Shown here one piece after another: positions 27,354 through 36,982 of a DNA stretch of 64,000 nucleotides; the stretch's first letter is position 1; each line of letters starts with the position of its first letter. Made by a program: the position numbers and the translations under genes. The notes below the pieces were generated by a model. That model did not search any database. It was not told where the DNA came from and worked only from the letters and a program-made list of their open reading frames with translations. The stretch lies in assembly GCA_041821265.1 (NCBI GenBank), contig JBGUEQ010000001.1, positions 124,001-188,000 on the forward strand, written 5' to 3'. The stretch comes from Lachnotalea sp041821265 (GTDB taxonomy: Bacteria; Bacillota; Clostridia; Lachnospirales; Lachnospiraceae).

Positions 27354-28283
27354 CTAAATTGAATTATTTTGTCCTTGCGTTAGAAATGCATCTAGAAGAT
27401 GATTATCCATACCAGTTAGTTTTCTTTCACTTTGGTATGCAATAAAATAATCTAAATTCAGTTCATCAATTGGAATTTGATAAAGATTGTATTTGGAGGG
27501 GCATTCCTTTACCGCTATGCTTTCTGGTATAAAGGTAAGTCCCAAATTATTCGTGGCAAGTTTTTGTATCGTATTGATTTCGGTGCTTTCCAGTATGATT
27601 TGTGGTTCCACCTTATAAACGCTTAATAACTGATCTATCTGTTTTCTTATTGCAGACCCCTTGCAAGTTAAAAGTAGCTTTTGACACAATAACTTGGTTA
27701 TGTCAATTTCACCTTCAGGAATAATAGCGACGTTCTTTTGATATAGATCACAGCAGCGAGGAATAATAGCATAGTATCTGTGTCTGCCCCAAGAAATCGA
27801 TTTTAAGTTTGGTGAAATGTTTCTTGAATTTTGACCAATCCAAAAATCCAATTCGCCATTTTGCGCAAGTTTCTCATTTCTTTCTGGTATATCTTCTGAA
27901 AGCTCTATTTTGCAGTCTGGTTGTATACTCAAAAATTCTGGTAAAAAAAGAGGTAAAAGGTAGGTGCCAAGGCTAGGAAGCACGCCTATTTTTATAACCT
28001 TGTTATCCATATCTGATGCATCTGATATTTCCCGAAGCAGCTTAGAATAATTATTTTCTAATGAAGTTAAATATTGATAATATATTTTCCCTTGTTCCGT
28101 TAATCGATACGGCAGTTTGCCACGATTGATTAACTCACAGTTTAATTGACTTTCGATTCTTTTAATAACCTGGGTTAAGTAAGGTTGAGAAATATAAAGG
28201 GATTTGGCTGCTTTGCTATAATTACTGTACTCTAAAATGGCATCAATATAATATAAAGTATCCGGAGTGTTGTGTTTTGACAT
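27354..28283 (-). CDS. LysR-family transcriptional regulator
   Basis: 309 residues. N-terminal winged helix TLYYIDAILEYSNYSKAAKSLYISQPYLTQVIKRIES, then a periplasmic-binding-like effector domain starting near IKIGVLPSLGTYLLP. AGGAGGAACGAA precedes ATG. It forms an operon with apbE and is divergent from the FMN reductase and flavoprotein genes; the 166-base space between them (28284-28449) should hold the shared operators. Confidence 0.95.
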   Translation of the reverse strand: MSKHNTPDTLYYIDAILEYSNYSKAAKSLYISQPYLTQVIKRIESQLNCELINRGKLPYRLTEQGKIYYQYLTSLENNYSKLLREISDASDMDNKVIKIGVLPSLGTYLLPLFLPEFLSIQPDCKIELSEDIPERNEKLAQNGELDFWIGQNSRNISPNLKSISWGRHRYYAIIPRCCDLYQKNVAIIPEGEIDITKLLCQKLLLTCKGSAIRKQIDQLLSVYKVEPQIILESTEINTIQKLATNNLGLTFIPESIAVKECPSKYNLYQIPIDELNLDYFIAYQSERKLTGMDNHLLDAFLTQGQNNSI

Positions 28284-28449
28284 TTCGTTCCTCCTATTGT
28301 GAAGTACTGTTTATAAATTCTTGTGTCGATTATAACAAATTTGTTATCAAACATCAATAAACTACTATTAGATATAATAGGTTTAATATGTTAAAATTAT
28401 ATCAATGATTACAAAGATTATTATTTTTCCATACAGAAAGGGGATCACT

Positions 28450-29049
28450 ATGAAATATTTAGCAATTGTAGGCACTAACTCAGACGTGTCAACGAATCGT
28501 ATGCTGCTTCAATTTATGCAAAAGCATTTTGCGAAAGAAGCAGAAATTGAACTATATGAAATAAAAGATTTACCAGCCTTTAATGAACCAGAGGATACAG
28601 ATGTTCCTGAAAAGGTAGCAGAATTATCTGACAAAATCTTAAAAGCAGATGGAGTGATAATAGCAACTCCAGAGTATGATCATGCGATACCTGCTGTTTT
28701 AAAGAGTGCACTTGAATGGATTAGCTATACGAGTCAAGCACTTACAGACAAGCCTGTTTTAATCGTAGGGGCTTCTCTTGGTACACTTGGTTCATCCCGT
28801 GCACAAGCCCATCTTAGACAAATACTTGATTCACCTGAGCTTGCTGCTAGAATCATGCCAAGCAGTGAATTTCTTTTAGGAAAATCACAAGGGGCATTTG
28901 ATATTACTGGAAACCTAATCTATTTAGATAAGTTAGCAGAACTTGAGGAGATTTTTAGAGAGTTTCTTCTATTTACAGATATTACGACAAAACTTTTAGC
29001 AGAAAAAGCATTAAATAAAAAAGATAAAAAATTCACATGGCAAGAATAG
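28450..29049 (+). CDS. NADPH-dependent FMN reductase-like flavoprotein
   Basis: About 199 residues of flavodoxin-like fold (FMN_red family): KYLAIVGTNSDVSTNRMLLQFM phosphate loop region, DGVIIATPEYDHAIPAVLKSALEWIS (the PEY.H flavin-contact motif) and GASLGTLGSSRAQAHLRQIL. The ATG at 28450 follows GAAAGGGGA; an in-frame ATG at 28405 lacks a site. It is a paralogue of the N-terminal domain of the next gene, 14 bases downstream, and may pass electrons to it or substitute for that domain. Confidence 0.9.
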   Translation: MKYLAIVGTNSDVSTNRMLLQFMQKHFAKEAEIELYEIKDLPAFNEPEDTDVPEKVAELSDKILKADGVIIATPEYDHAIPAVLKSALEWISYTSQALTDKPVLIVGASLGTLGSSRAQAHLRQILDSPELAARIMPSSEFLLGKSQGAFDITGNLIYLDKLAELEEIFREFLLFTDITTKLLAEKALNKKDKKFTWQE

Positions 29050-29063
29050 GAGGATTAATATAA

Positions 29064-31487
29064 ATGAAATTTATAGCAATTGTTGGAACGAGTGCAAAAA
29101 GATCCTATAATCGTACACTCCTTCAGTTTATGAAAAAATACTTTGAATCAAAGGCAGAAATAGAAATACTTGAGATAACAGATGTTCCTATGTTTAATCA
29201 ATCGGATAATCAGTCCCAAAGTGAAGTGATACAGATGTTTCATGATAAGATTACGGAAAGTGATGGGGTAATTATAGCTACTCCTGAGTATAATCATTCC
29301 ATTCCATCCAGTCTGAAAAGCCTAATTGAATGGTTAAGCTTTGATCTTCATCCACTTGCTGGCAAACCAGTGATGATTCTTGGTGCGTCACTTGATGTTC
29401 AAGGATCTTCTCGTGCACAATTACATCTTCGTCAAATCCTGGATGCACCAGGTGTTGATGCAAATGTAATGCCAGGATATGAGTTTTTACTTGGGAGCGC
29501 AAATAAAGCATTTGATGAGGACGGAAATCTAAAAGATGAAAGAACCGTAGACTTCCTAGAAATATGCCTCCTACGCTTTATGCGTTTTGCAAAGATTTCA
29601 AATCAGCTCAATGAAGAAGAAGCGTTTTCTTTTAATCCAGGTGTGTATGAGGTAAGTTCATTAGGTCACAGCGGAAGTCTTCCAATGAAAGTTGCCTTTA
29701 GTGAGAAGAGAATCGAAAGTATCGATATCAATAAAGAGGGAGAGACAGAAGGACTTGCAGATGTAGTTTTTATAAGAATTCCGGATAAAATAATGGAAGG
29801 ACAGACATTAAATGTAGATGCTCTTTCTGGTGCTTCTGAAACGAGTAACGCTGTAATAGACGGTGTAGCCAAAGCAGTTAAACTTGCAGGAGTTAACCCT
29901 GATATACTGAAAAGACGTCCAAAGCCTGCTAGTAGCTTAATCAAAGTAGATGAAGAATATACTTGTGATGTAGTAGTTGTAGGAGGCGGCGGAGCTGGAC
30001 TAAGTGCGGCAGCAACAGCGCTTCAGAATGGTTCCAGTGCTATTGTTATTGAAAAATATCCAGCAGTAGGTGGAAATACGATACGTTCAGGTGGTCCTGT
30101 TAATGCTGTTGATCCAGAGTGGCAGATTCAATTTGAAGAAAATCCAGGAGAAAGACATACGATTGAAGAACTACTAAATACAGATGAGAGTTTCATTCAT
30201 CCAGAATATATCGACGATTTCCGTACACTTAGAGAAGAGTTTTCAGAATATCAGAAAAAGGTTGGTACACAAAAGGGACATCTATTTGACTCAACACTCC
30301 TTCACAGAATGCAAACATATTTTGGCGGTAAAAGAACGGACCTTAATGGCAATGCCATATACGGACAATATGATCTGGTAAAGATACTGACTGACAAAGC
30401 TTTAGAAAGTGTGAAATGGCTAGAGGAAATTGGGGTTGAGTATGATAAGAGTATTGTATTTGCTCCTGTTGGTGCACTTTGGCGTCGTGGTCATAAGCCG
30501 ACCAAAAGTTATGGTACAGCATTTATACTTGCTTTAACAAAATATGTACAAGATAATTCAGGAAAGATCATTACGGATAGTCCTGTAAAAGAATTTATCG
30601 TAGAAGATGGTGAAATAAAAGGAGTTATAGCAACTGGAGTCAATGGACAAAAGATAACGGTTCATGCAAAAGCAGTAGTACTTGCAAGCGGTGGCTTTGG
30701 TGCAAACACAAAGATGCTAAAAGAATACAACACCTACTGGAGCAATATTGATGATGATATTAGAACGACTAATTCCTACGCTATGACTGGTGATGGAATC
30801 TTACTTGGTCAAACGGCAGGAGCTGCACTTACAGGAATGGGATTTACTCAAATGATGCCTGTAGCTGATCCGGAAACTGGAGAACTATTCAGTGGACTTC
30901 AAGTACCACCTGAAAACTTTGTAATGGTAAATAAAGAAGGAAAAAGATTTATTAATGAATTCTCAGGTAGAGATGTTTTAACAAAAGCTGCGATTGATCA
31001 AGGTGGTTTATTTTACCTGATAGCGGATGATGAAATAAAGAAAACTGCTGCGAATACAAGTCAAGAAAAGCTAGACCATCAGGTAGAAGCAGGTACTCTA
31101 TTTAGAGCGAATACCCTAGAAGAACTAGCGATAAAAGTTGGTATGGATCCAGCAATTCTTATCGACACGATTCATAAATACAATTCTTATGTTGATGCAG
31201 GCTTTGATCCAGAATTTCATAAGGATACATTCAGCTTAAAAGTAGAGAAAGCACCATTTTATGCTACTCCTAGAAAGCCAGCAATTCATCATACAATGGG
31301 TGGACTTAAGATAGACACGAAAGCTCATGTGCTAGATGAAAATGATAGACCAATTATAAATCTATACGCTGCTGGAGAAGTTGCAGGAGGAATACATGCA
31401 GGCAACCGTCTTGGCGGTAATGCATTAACTGATATCTTTACCTTTGGAAGAATTGCTGGTAATACAGCAGTTGAGGAAATGAAATAG
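29064..31487 (+). CDS. Three-domain flavoprotein reductase (Ard/fumarate-reductase-like)
   Basis: 807 residues in three parts. Residues 1 to about 190 form an FMN_red domain (ATPEYNHSIPSSLKS). Residues 200-285 form an FMN_bind domain with the flavinylation motif DALSGASETS (252-261; likely FMN acceptor T260). From about 300 a FAD_binding_2 domain (VVVVGGGGAGLSAAATAL, PAIHHTMGGL, NRLGGNALTDIFTFGRIAG) resembles flavocytochrome c fumarate reductase. This layout matches cytosolic NADH-dependent acrylate/fumarate reductases matured by ApbE. Substrate is probably an unsaturated carboxylate, unproven. AGGAGG precedes the start. Confidence 0.88.
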   Translation: MKFIAIVGTSAKRSYNRTLLQFMKKYFESKAEIEILEITDVPMFNQSDNQSQSEVIQMFHDKITESDGVIIATPEYNHSIPSSLKSLIEWLSFDLHPLAGKPVMILGASLDVQGSSRAQLHLRQILDAPGVDANVMPGYEFLLGSANKAFDEDGNLKDERTVDFLEICLLRFMRFAKISNQLNEEEAFSFNPGVYEVSSLGHSGSLPMKVAFSEKRIESIDINKEGETEGLADVVFIRIPDKIMEGQTLNVDALSGASETSNAVIDGVAKAVKLAGVNPDILKRRPKPASSLIKVDEEYTCDVVVVGGGGAGLSAAATALQNGSSAIVIEKYPAVGGNTIRSGGPVNAVDPEWQIQFEENPGERHTIEELLNTDESFIHPEYIDDFRTLREEFSEYQKKVGTQKGHLFDSTLLHRMQTYFGGKRTDLNGNAIYGQYDLVKILTDKALESVKWLEEIGVEYDKSIVFAPVGALWRRGHKPTKSYGTAFILALTKYVQDNSGKIITDSPVKEFIVEDGEIKGVIATGVNGQKITVHAKAVVLASGGFGANTKMLKEYNTYWSNIDDDIRTTNSYAMTGDGILLGQTAGAALTGMGFTQMMPVADPETGELFSGLQVPPENFVMVNKEGKRFINEFSGRDVLTKAAIDQGGLFYLIADDEIKKTAANTSQEKLDHQVEAGTLFRANTLEELAIKVGMDPAILIDTIHKYNSYVDAGFDPEFHKDTFSLKVEKAPFYATPRKPAIHHTMGGLKIDTKAHVLDENDRPIINLYAAGEVAGGIHAGNRLGGNALTDIFTFGRIAGNTAVEEMK

Positions 31488-31591
31488 TTGTTGTTTAAAT
31501 TTATGAAATGAAATGTCTAATTCCCAAGCTGTGTAGGGACTGAAAACGGTGATATCATTATCATTCATTTAAGCCATGAATAGAAAGGAGT

Positions 31592-31633
31592 CTTAATGTG
31601 ATAGAATTATGTTATCGCATTAAGGCTTTTTTA
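31592..31633 (+). terminator. Terminator after the flavoprotein reductase gene
   Basis: CTTAATGTGATA and TATCGCATTAAG form a 12-bp stem with one mismatch, followed by GCTTTTTT. Confidence 0.8.
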
Positions 31634-31742
31634 AAAAATAAAAGACGCATGAACATAGATAGCCTGTAAATACTAGGATTGCAAGGACTTTGCGAGAAGA
31701 AAATAACCCAGAGTCCTTGGTAGTATTTTGAAAAATATCTAT

Positions 31743-31791
31743 TTCCCAAAAATGAAAAAATGTTGATATTGGGAAGAATAGTGGGTATAAT
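31743..31791 (+). promoter_or_regulatory. Promoter with overlapping inverted repeat
   Basis: TTGATA (31763-31768), 17-base spacer, TATAAT (31786-31791). TTCCCAA (31743-31749) and TTGGGAA (31769-31775) form an inverted repeat whose right half lies in the spacer, where a repressor would block transcription. The word ATTTCCCAAAAA recurs right after the gene at 33021. Confidence 0.55.
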
Positions 31792-31817
31792 ATAAGAAAA
31801 AAGAGAAGGTGGTGGAA

Positions 31818-33020
31818 ATGATGAAGATAATTGAAAGAAGTCAATATCTAGATAAACTAAAACGACTTAATGGAACTCCTGATATAAAAGTGATTACTGG
31901 TGTTAGGCGAAGTGGAAAGTCAAGATTGATGGACAGTTATATTGAGTGGATTGAAGAAAATGAAAATGATGCCAACATTATTTATATCGATTTCACAAAC
32001 CTGAAATTTGAAGATTTAAAGGAATACCATGCGCTAAACACATATATTGAGGAGCGCTATCAGCGTAAAAAGAATAATTATTTGTTTATTGATGAAGTGC
32101 AGATGTGCCCGCATTTTGAACTTACTATTAATAGCCTTCATTCATCAGAAAAATATGATATATATGTTACTGGTTCAAATGCCTTTTTGTTAAGTAGCGA
32201 TCTTGCAACGTTGTTTACAGGCAGAACATACGAAATCGAGGTGTTTCCTTTTTCGTTTGCAGAATATATTCAATACTATCAACTTGAAGATAGAGAGCAA
32301 GCATTCGCACAGTATATGAAAGATGGTGGACTTGCTGGTTCTTATGTATATCGGGAACAAGAAGAGCGATATAAATATATTGAAGACGTGTTTGACACAT
32401 TGATTGTCCGCGACATCAGACAGAAATATAAAATAAGAAATGTGATATTAATGAATCGCATTTCGGATTTTTTGATGGATAACATATCTAATTTATCATC
32501 CACACGCCAAATTGCAGATACTTTGACAAAGAATAAAGACAAGATTAATCATAAGACCGTTGGAAAATATCTTGAATATCTATGTAATGCATTTGCATTT
32601 TATGAAGTAAGACGCTATGACATACGTGGAAAAAAATATTTATCTTCCAATGAAAAGTACTATCTGAGTGATCATGCTTTCAGATATGCAAAACTTGGTT
32701 CTAGAAATATGGACTATGGAAGAATGATAGAAAATATTGTTGCCATTGAGTTGATGCGTAGAGGGTATGAGATATATGCCGGTGTATTATACAAAAAAGA
32801 AATAGATTTTGTAGCAATGAAACATGACGAGAAGTTGTATATTCAGGTTTCAGATGATATATCCAGTGAAACTACTTTTGCTAGAGAAGTAGATTCATTA
32901 TTGAAAATCAAAGATGCTTATCCAAGAATGCTGATTGCAAGAACGAAGCATGAAAATTATCAATATGAAGGAATTAAAATTGTAGATGTGACAAATTGGC
33001 TTTTGAACAAATCTGAATGA
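31818..33020 (+). CDS. AAA ATPase with DUF4143 domain
   Basis: About 400 residues. VITGVRRSGKS is the Walker A loop, NNYLFIDEVQMCPHFE the Walker B, and YDIYVTGSNAFLLSSDLATLFTGR the sensor segment. The C-terminal part (IENIVAIELMRRGYEIYAG, then EIDFVAMKHDEKLYIQVSDD) is DUF4143, which resembles a PD-(D/E)XK nuclease core. The family is widespread in anaerobes in many paralogues and its function is not settled. The start is placed at the ATG at 31818 after GAAGGTGG. It lies just left of the first att copy and may be chromosomal. Confidence 0.85.
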   Translation: MMKIIERSQYLDKLKRLNGTPDIKVITGVRRSGKSRLMDSYIEWIEENENDANIIYIDFTNLKFEDLKEYHALNTYIEERYQRKKNNYLFIDEVQMCPHFELTINSLHSSEKYDIYVTGSNAFLLSSDLATLFTGRTYEIEVFPFSFAEYIQYYQLEDREQAFAQYMKDGGLAGSYVYREQEERYKYIEDVFDTLIVRDIRQKYKIRNVILMNRISDFLMDNISNLSSTRQIADTLTKNKDKINHKTVGKYLEYLCNAFAFYEVRRYDIRGKKYLSSNEKYYLSDHAFRYAKLGSRNMDYGRMIENIVAIELMRRGYEIYAGVLYKKEIDFVAMKHDEKLYIQVSDDISSETTFAREVDSLLKIKDAYPRMLIARTKHENYQYEGIKIVDVTNWLLNKSE

Positions 33021-33102
33021 ATTTCCCAAAAACATAAAATATTTAAAAATGGGAAATAGAAAATTGGGTTTTATGAAAAAATATTGGAAAATGGACACTT
33101 AA

Positions 33103-33270
33103 ACTTGAGAGAGTACAAACCTCGAAATACCTAGTATTGTTGGGGTTGTGAGATGATATAAGGAGACTTAAAAGAGTATGGTAAGAGTTTTATTTGTCTG
33201 CCACGGCATTAGAAGTGGTTTGTCTCTGGAATGCAGCAATAGCAAGGGATACAGCGGTCTTCAATTTTAA
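33103..33270 (+). pseudogene. 5' stub of the phosphatase gene with leader (left att copy)
   Basis: ATG at 33178, preceded by ATAAGGAGACTTAAAAGAGT, encodes MVRVLFVCHG, the phosphatase N-terminus, and then diverges into 20 unrelated residues with a stop at 33268. The core TTTGTCTGCCACGGCA is at 33193-33208. The leader forms a hairpin with AGTATT in its loop, and the same fold occurs before the middle copy at 41490. This is the left junction of the integrated DNA. Confidence 0.8.
33193..33208 (+). mobile_element. Attachment-site core, left copy
   Basis: TTTGTCTGCCACGGCA, identical at 15 of 16 bases to the copies at 41505 and 50145. All lie over the codons for the active-site loop (FVCHG) of the phosphatase. 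Confidence 0.8.
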
Positions 33271-33440
33271 AATTCCAACAACGTCCCAAGAATAAAAAAC
33301 GTCAGTTGTTTTGCAAGGCATTGTAACAAGAAAATATGATTAAGAAAAAGACTGTGACATAACTTAAAAAAATGAATTAAAGAATGGCAGTAAGTATTGT
33401 ATAAATACAGCACTTAAGATTAATTGATTGACTACTACAG

Positions 33441-33512
33441 AACAAACCCAGACGGGAATGTCAAGAGGGCCAGGATGATGGTGGAGACTTGATGTTGATG
33501 GCTGGGTTTGTT
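33441..33512. ncRNA. Candidate structured RNA or DNA hairpin
   Basis: AACAAACCCAG (33441-33451) pairs perfectly with CTGGGTTTGTT (33502-33512); TCAAG/CTTGA pairs inside. The outer 11-bp stem ends in TTTTAT. Nothing else is recognised from 33271 to 33806 apart from AT-rich DNA. It may be a large terminator or a small RNA of the element. Confidence 0.35.
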
Positions 33513-33806
33513 TTATGTTTCGTTCATGAAATTCAAATGTTATGCATTTGTATCTATTAATTCCAAATAATAGTTTGAGAAAATTTGAATATTATAAATA
33601 AATAAATGAAATTGTCTTGCATATATGATATATTTAAATCATATGAGAGAAAATGATTTAAAGAAGTAAAATAAATGTATAAACTTATGTTGATATTGTT
33701 TGGTATGAGTTTAATTATATTAAAGAGTTTCTGTATAGTTGGATACATGAAGTGTAAAACTCTGATGTGTGTCAGGACAATCTTATATATGCAAAGAAGG
33801 TAGAAA

Positions 33807-34790
33807 ATGGAAAGAGATAGCATTGCTGAAAGTGTAAAAAGAAAAATAATAGCAGAATCAATGGGGAGATGTATGAATCCGAATTGTCCCTCCCCTGAAT
33901 TGTTCAAAAATAAGGGGGATATTATTGAGAAAGCACATATTGTGCCGTATTGTGATACAGCAAATAATTGTTTTGAAAATCTAATTATATTGTGTCCTAA
34001 TTGTCACACGGACTTTGACAAAAATCATGCGTTTTCTGCTGAGGAAACTCAAGAATGGAAGAAAATGCGGCAAGAAGAACTAAAGCAGTTTTTTTCAAAA
34101 AAATACAATTCATTCGAAGAACTAAAAGTACATATTAAACCATTGTTGGAAGAGAATAAAACTATTTTTGAAAACTATTATATAAATGAACAAAAAGAGT
34201 TATGGGAGAAGTTTGAACCCACAATATTAAAGAATAATAGAATCATAAAAACGATATTACTTAATAACATAAATCTGATTCAAGAAAGCACTGAAAAAAA
34301 GTATTCAAATAAGAATTATATACAACAACTTTTTTTACATATAGAAGAGTTTGAACAAACGAGAACAGACAAAGAGAAGTATCGACAAGTTTTATTTCCA
34401 GAAGAAGTATGCTCTATGTTTGGTGTCGCACCCAAAGAAGGTTTTATGCTTCCTATGACAGAGTCATTAGAACTTTTTATCGATAAAATAAGAGCTCAAG
34501 AACGATTTGATGAAATATGTTTAGGTGAAGAAAAACCATATATTAGTTATTATGAGAATGGAATAAAAGAAAAAGTATATTTAACGGATACTCCAAGATT
34601 GAGACAATTATATTTTGATAATGGTTGTTTTATGAAAACTGGAGTGAGATTAGATAGCCTAAATTTTGCGTTGAAATATATAAAGCAACATAATCTGACA
34701 TTTACATATATATATGAAGATAATCTTAGAATGATTGAAGTCAAAGGAGTGACATATTGCACTAAAACGTGCATTGCCATCTTTAGATAA
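33807..34790 (+). CDS. HNH endonuclease, N-terminal part of a broken HNH-kinase fusion
   Basis: 327 residues in this frame. An HNH nuclease module occupies residues 20-75: CMNPNC zinc pair, EKAHIVPYCDTANNCFENLIILCPNCH with the H...N...H pattern and second zinc pair. A long helical, charged stretch follows (residues 80-220), then a segment ending MIEVKGVTYCTK. Just before the stop the adjacent frame reads ALKRALPSLDNKEMERF, the beta-3 lysine strand of a protein kinase. The kinase therefore continues this protein and one extra base near 34757 splits it. AAGAAGGTAG precedes the start. An anti-phage role is plausible but unproven. Confidence 0.8.
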   Translation: MERDSIAESVKRKIIAESMGRCMNPNCPSPELFKNKGDIIEKAHIVPYCDTANNCFENLIILCPNCHTDFDKNHAFSAEETQEWKKMRQEELKQFFSKKYNSFEELKVHIKPLLEENKTIFENYYINEQKELWEKFEPTILKNNRIIKTILLNNINLIQESTEKKYSNKNYIQQLFLHIEEFEQTRTDKEKYRQVLFPEEVCSMFGVAPKEGFMLPMTESLELFIDKIRAQERFDEICLGEEKPYISYYENGIKEKVYLTDTPRLRQLYFDNGCFMKTGVRLDSLNFALKYIKQHNLTFTYIYEDNLRMIEVKGVTYCTKTCIAIFR

Positions 34791-35403
34791 CAAAGAGATG
34801 GAGAGATTTAAACAAGAGTTTCAATTGTTAAAAAGGTTACATTCACCATATATTGTGGAGGCATATTCATATAATGATGAAACTAACGAATATACAATGG
34901 AATACATGGATGAAACTATATATAAATATGTACTAAGAGAAAGTAGTAGATTATCATTTAAAGATAGGAAGAACATTATTGCGCAGATTTGCAAGGGGCT
35001 AAATTATATTCATGAAAAGAAACTCCTTCATAGGGATATTAGTTTGGTAAATGTTTTTGTAAAACATTATGATGATGTGAATGTAATAAAGTTAGGAGAT
35101 TTTGGATTGGTAAAGAATCCAGAGAATACCTTAACTAGTTTACAATCTGAGTTAAAAGGATCGTTAAATGATCCGAATCTTGTAAATATTGGCTTTGTAA
35201 ATTATGAGATGCGTCATGAAACATTTGCATTGACAAGACTTTGTTATTTCATTTTGACTGGTAGAACAAATATTAATAAACAAAAAAATGGAAAGATAAA
35301 AGATTTATGGAGAAAAGGGACAAGTCCAAATATAAATGAACGTTTTTCGTCGGTTGATGAATTGCTTAATGCAATCAGTAATATTAATGAGATTGATAAA
35401 TAA
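34756..35403 (+). pseudogene. Protein kinase domain, C-terminal part of the broken fusion
   Basis: Serine/threonine kinase fold: ALKRA (ATP lysine), hinge YTMEYMDETIYKYV, catalytic loop LLHRDISLVNV, magnesium loop LGDFGLVK, and ADALGVILYELLTG-like ALTRLCYFILTGR. All catalytic residues are present, but the ATP lysine lies upstream of the first good start (a CTG- or TTG-type codon near 34774), and no glycine-rich loop is encoded in this frame. It follows directly from the HNH frame after a single-base shift. Coordinates begin where the shifted frame opens. It could still be made by ribosomal frameshifting. Confidence 0.75.
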
Positions 35404-35475
35404 CTTCAAATTATGTTATGTGATTTATATATTATGACGGAGCGGATACATGTAATATATGGAACAAGTGACTTG

Positions 35476-36982
35476 ATGGTGGATAAATGAAATTTTTATT
35501 TTTTACGACGAGACAGAGCATAGTCGAAAAATAAATTATAGAACAATATCAGCAAATAATTATTATGACAATTTTTCAACTGCAATTGCCGGTTGGAATG
35601 AAAAGAATAACGAATTAATTTGTAAACGATATACCGACTTTGAAACAAAATATGAATACAGAAAAATTGATAATGAGCTTAAAAGTCAGACAATAAAAAC
35701 AAAGGATCTGGAGCTCGGATTTGCTTCATTAAATAAGCATAAAATAGATTTCTACGAAGACTTTCTGTCAATGTACGATGAAAATATAATAATCTATATA
35801 TCTGTATTTAGTAAGATGGAATATATTATTAACCAAGTTTTTAGGGACTATCATAATTCAATGTTTATTGACATTGACCTAATGAAATATTCGATTATTA
35901 AGGCTGTACTTACATACCGTCCCCAAAATGTAATAAAAGCAATTTATGAAGATCCAAAGGTGCTTGTTCAGGAGCTTCGAAATTTTTTTATAGATAGAAT
36001 ACAAAAGAATAGAGCGAATCTTGAACTTAAAAGTCGTGAAAATACGGCATTTGAGCAAATATTGATTTTATTAAATGAAATAAAACCAATATTATGTTTA
36101 GACTGGCTATATAATGCCTCGTTTACTGGATTCAGTAAGTTTTTAAATGAAATACAAGTACAAGACTATTCATTAGTAATTGACAAAGAAGGAGACTCGC
36201 AATGCACTGTCGAAGCAGCAAGACTTGAAGGTATACAAAATCTGTCTGAAGGTGATTCAAAGTATTACGTAGGAATTAGAATGGCAGATATGCTTATTGG
36301 GTTGATTTCAAGGATTATGCAATCCTTAAGCAAGGATTTAGTTGGAAATTATACTAGTGACGAAATAAAAAAAACACTTTTACAGGCGGGATGGTTTGTA
36401 CTTAATGACAAACAATTAAATTTATATAAACGACTTCATAAGATAATCTGTTTAGATAATAAATATTGGTATAAGACTTATGCCGGTATTTATTCTGATG
36501 ATTTGGTGGCTTTTATATCATTGCTACAATTTATGAATCACTTTGAAAATGCTGATATGATAAGAAATGGTGGCGTGGATATGCAACCTGAGTATTATAA
36601 TGCTTTTACATTAGATGCATTACAGAGAAGATATAATGTTACGAGTCATAAGTTGAAGATGGAGCCGATAACAAACGATTCATTAGATTATTTTTATAAT
36701 CAACGTGGAGCAAAGGTTTATAAGGATGATTTAAGACAACCAAGATTAACTTTAAAAGAAGGACAGAATAAAATTATGGTTTTATCTGTCGGATTTAGTC
36801 AAAAGGGAACTCCGACTGTCACGATTAATGAGAATGAAACTACCGTATGTTACAGGCTTCCGAATGAGTATTCGGAATGGGCTATGACAGTAGTTGGTAT
36901 GGCTGATATGGGAGAAGTATTATTTCCAGCAGAAGTGATTTTTACGAAAGAACATGAGAAATATTATGCGGATATTCTTTAA
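35476..36982 (+). pseudogene. DUF3800-like protein with a frameshifted start
   Basis: The main frame encodes EIFIFYDETEHSRKINYR through VGIRMADMLIGLISRIM, the pattern of DUF3800 proteins (RNase H-like, acidic residues near the N-terminus, ADL-like motif later). It is open from about 35482 but has no ATG, GTG or TTG until 35771, which is deep in the fold. ATGGTGGATAAA at 35476 is in the other frame; removing one T at 35488 joins it (MVDKEIFIFYDET). About 500 residues if restored. The C-terminal 130 residues look like a separate beta-rich domain. Function unknown; such genes occur in defence and mobile regions. Confidence 0.6.
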
